DNA from: Phocaeicola_A sp045545095
GTDB lineage: Bacteria > Bacteroidota > Bacteroidia > Bacteroidales > Bacteroidaceae
DNA length: 64,000 nucleotides
Assembly: GCA_045545095.1 (NCBI GenBank)
Contig: JAZQAG010000022.1
Location: 16,371-80,370 of the forward strand
Direction: 5' to 3'
In this document: positions 62,467 to 64,000 of the stretch, piece by piece
How positions within the stretch are numbered: the first letter of the stretch is position 1
How the letters are laid out: each line of letters starts with the position of its first letter
Position numbers and translations under genes: made by a program
Notes under the pieces: generated by a model
Told to the model about the DNA's origin: nothing
Databases searched by the model: none
Seen by the model: only the letters and a program-made list of their open reading frames with translations

Positions 62467-62616
62467 AATATGATTGGATATTAATAGTTTGGTCACTACT
62501 AATATATTAAAAATCAACCATATGCACAACTTTTTCATTTCCAAAATACTATTGAGTTAATTCCGCCAACGGGTAATATTTTTGTTTCTTTTTACCTCTA
62601 TTTGAAAGAAAATTTG

Positions 62617-62624
62617 TAATTTTG
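62617..62624 (+). promoter_or_regulatory. Predicted promoter -7 box of the zinc-ribbon/glycine-zipper operon
   Basis: TAATTTTG, a TAnnTTTG match, about 260 bases upstream of the gene, leaving a long leader with a hairpin. Confidence 0.5.
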
Positions 62625-62689
62625 CATCCGCATTTTGTAAGAAATGCAAGACATATTGGTTAAGATTTAGCGTTCAGCTATCAATCTTG

Positions 62690-62808
62690 GTTTCGAGAAT
62701 GTAGGAGTTTGAGAAACATGTCATAAAGATGGATAGAGTGAATGCTCACGCGATAGGCGTGGGCTTTACTTATCTAATGACATGGGCATCTCCTACAGCC
62801 TTCGAGAC
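62690..62808 (+). ncRNA. Long hairpin leader, unknown structured RNA
   Basis: Nested complementary blocks: GTTTCGAG/TTCGAGAC (62690 and 62801), TGTAGGAG/CTCCTACA (62700 and 62790), CATGTCAT/ATGACATG (62717 and 62777), GCTCACGC/GCGTGGGC (62744 and 62757). They form one rod-like hairpin of about 119 nt with small internal loops, 74 bases upstream of the ATG. It could be a leader regulator or a separate small RNA. Confidence 0.6.
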
Positions 62809-62882
62809 AGATAAAGTAAGTTCACGCTTTTTCTGTTCCATGTATTAGGAATGTATTAGTCAAACTTAAAATTAAATCTATT

Positions 62883-63164
62883 ATGGCAGAAACTAGGTAT
62901 TGTGATTGCCCTGAATGTCACAGAGCTAATGTCGTAGGCTACAAGAAGGAGGCAAAAGAAAGTAAGTATTTGAAAGGAGGTGCTACTGGATATGGAGCAT
63001 TGGTAGGAGGTCTGTTAGGTGGTCCTCTAGGTGCGGCTGTCGGAGCAGGACTTGGTAAAATCGCAGGCGATATGCTTGCGGATGGAAATGAGGGTAATTG
63101 GATTGACTTTCAATTTCAATGCCCGGCTTGTAATCATCGATGGGAGAAATCATATAAGAAATAG
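62883..63164 (+). CDS. Zinc-ribbon / glycine-zipper / zinc-ribbon small protein
   Basis: 93 residues. CDCPECH near the start and CPACNHRW near the end form one bipartite zinc-ribbon. Between them lies a glycine-rich segment, ALVGGLLGGPLGAAVGAGLG, of the glycine-zipper kind, likely membrane-inserting. It is not a recognised family of known function. The next gene starts six bases after it, so they form a pair. Confidence 0.75.
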   Translation: MAETRYCDCPECHRANVVGYKKEAKESKYLKGGATGYGALVGGLLGGPLGAAVGAGLGKIAGDMLADGNEGNWIDFQFQCPACNHRWEKSYKK

Positions 63165-63169
63165 TTGTT

Positions 63170-63541
63170 ATGGAAACATTAGATTTAGTTCATGATGGAA
63201 TCTACGATTTTGATTCGTTAGATGATTCCCACGACCTCTATTCATGTGAAAATGTTCATGATGGAAGTACTATTTATGATGATCCTAATGCGGTTGTCAT
63301 GGCTGGTCATGATATGCTTTATGCAGATGGCTTTAATCCATCTTTTATGGGGGGAGAGAATAGTGACGGCTACATTCATAAAGGTTCTATATATCTTGAG
63401 CGCACTGTAAGCGGTATAGAGGATAAATTTGAACACTATGTAAAAGGAGCTATCGACTATGTTAAAGTTAATGGTAGATATGTGCCTATCAGCGGGTCTG
63501 GAACTGTGACGATTGACAATATCAAATACGATAAGCCATAG
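63170..63541 (+). CDS. Unknown acidic protein (123 aa)
   Basis: 123 residues, acidic, with no membrane segment or recognised motif. Asp/His/Tyr-rich N-terminal phrases recur (VHDGIYDFDSLDDSHDLYS, VHDGSTIYDD). The C-terminal part, IDYVKVNGRYVPISGSGTVT, looks like a small beta domain. It is co-directional with and six bases from the zinc-ribbon gene. Function unknown. Confidence 0.65.
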   Translation: METLDLVHDGIYDFDSLDDSHDLYSCENVHDGSTIYDDPNAVVMAGHDMLYADGFNPSFMGGENSDGYIHKGSIYLERTVSGIEDKFEHYVKGAIDYVKVNGRYVPISGSGTVTIDNIKYDKP

Positions 63542-63627
63542 TTGTTTAGAAGACTGAATTATGGAAAACTCGTGCCGACATCCTCGGTTTTGTTTTTTCG
63601 CTTTTTGTTTTTCTACTTTATTGTATC

Positions 63628-64000
63628 TTAACGTGAGTTCGACGAATTTTAATTGTCTGCAAATTTGGTGATTAGCGAAAATTATTGTATCTTTATAGTG
63701 CTCAATTACAAAGAAATACAAATAATAATCGCTATGCTCACCGCGGACAAAGTTACAGAATTATTCTGTATGGCAGATGATTTCTGCAAGTTTTTTGATA
63801 AGATGACGGAAAAATATACGCTGAAAAGTGAAAACAAGCGCCCTTACCATCGTGATTCTACCATGTCAAAGGCAGAAATCATGCTTATCATGATATTGTT
63901 TCATGATTCCGGTTATCGGTGTCTTAAACACTTCTATCTTGAAAAGGTATGTAAACATCTGCGCGGACTTTTCCCGAAGGTCGTGTCATATAACCGTTTT
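63628..64000 (+). mobile_element. IS982-family element, left part (runs off the window)
   Basis: The left terminal repeat is at 63628-63648 (TTAACGTGAGTTCGACGAAT...). It is the complement of the right end at 62262-62282, so the same or a closely related element is present in direct orientation. Confidence 0.85.
63734..64000 (+). CDS. IS982-family transposase, N-terminal part
   Basis: The frame is open from the ATG at 63734 to the end of the window (89 codons). It reads MLTADKVTELFCMADDFCKF, then RPYHRDSTMSKAEIMLIMIL and FHDSGYRCLKHFYLEKVCKH, the N-terminal region of Bacteroides IS982 transposases. The DDE catalytic part lies beyond the window. Confidence 0.92.
   Translation, partial: MLTADKVTELFCMADDFCKFFDKMTEKYTLKSENKRPYHRDSTMSKAEIMLIMILFHDSGYRCLKHFYLEKVCKHLRGLFPKVVSYNRF

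Overview
The window looks like a chromosomal segment of a Bacteroidales gut bacterium of the Bacteroides/Phocaeicola type. Many genes are preceded by the Bacteroidetes -7 box TAnnTTTG, the primary sigma factor is the short 287-residue form without region 1.1, and the gene families (DUF5686 protein, HU-CCDC81/SPOR protein, DUF5675/HU-like cassette, IS982 elements) are typical of that order. No other evidence of species is visible.

Layout. 1-9952 is mostly housekeeping: the end of trmD, pyrD-pyrK (dihydroorotate dehydrogenase B), a small HTH regulator, a 1.3 kb AT-rich gene-free stretch holding nine copies of a 22-bp repeat, holA, AMP nucleosidase divergent from an HsdR_N-like protein, a nif3 / zinc-ribbon coiled-coil pair, and a URO-D-type lipoprotein. 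9996-20807 is an accessory island with a defence flavour: a zeta-toxin/antitoxin pair bracketed by 216-bp direct repeats, a scrambled remnant resembling a type III restriction helicase, an AAA ATPase + RloB (Toprim-like) + KAP/YobI membrane NTPase operon, an IS256 remnant, and an EcoRI-type adenine methyltransferase translationally coupled to a DUF262-HNH nuclease, preceded by a long inverted-repeat structured segment. 20808-22803 is gene-poor and full of heptanucleotide tandem repeats.

21982-37840, read right to left, is a probable seven-gene export operon: ABC ATPase, an ABC permease with a large extracytoplasmic part, TolC, periplasmic adaptor, RND pump, an RND pump fused to an ABC ATPase, and a small ABC permease. 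fetA-fetB-type genes follow, and then a secreted multi-domain GH10 xylanase. 42.7-55.9 kb is again core: SMR transporter, tRNA-Lys(CTT), HU-CCDC81/SPOR protein, zinc-ribbon/FHA protein, rpoD, fucO-like dehydrogenase, a DPM1-like glycosyltransferase, pyrC with a stand-alone methionine synthase activation protein, metallophosphoesterase, acyltransferase, formate-THF ligase and an AraC regulator. 56-62 kb has a DUF5686 outer-membrane protein, a DUF5675/smORF/HU-like/small membrane protein cassette and a class II Fic protein. The right edge is a nest of IS982-family fragments surrounding two small unknown genes behind a long hairpin leader. The window ends inside an IS982 transposase.

The strongest candidates for an undescribed system are the ATPase-RloB-KAP NTPase operon, the methylase/DUF262-HNH pair with its structured upstream region, and the RND-ABC fusion operon. 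All domain calls were made by reading the translated sequence. No database search was possible.
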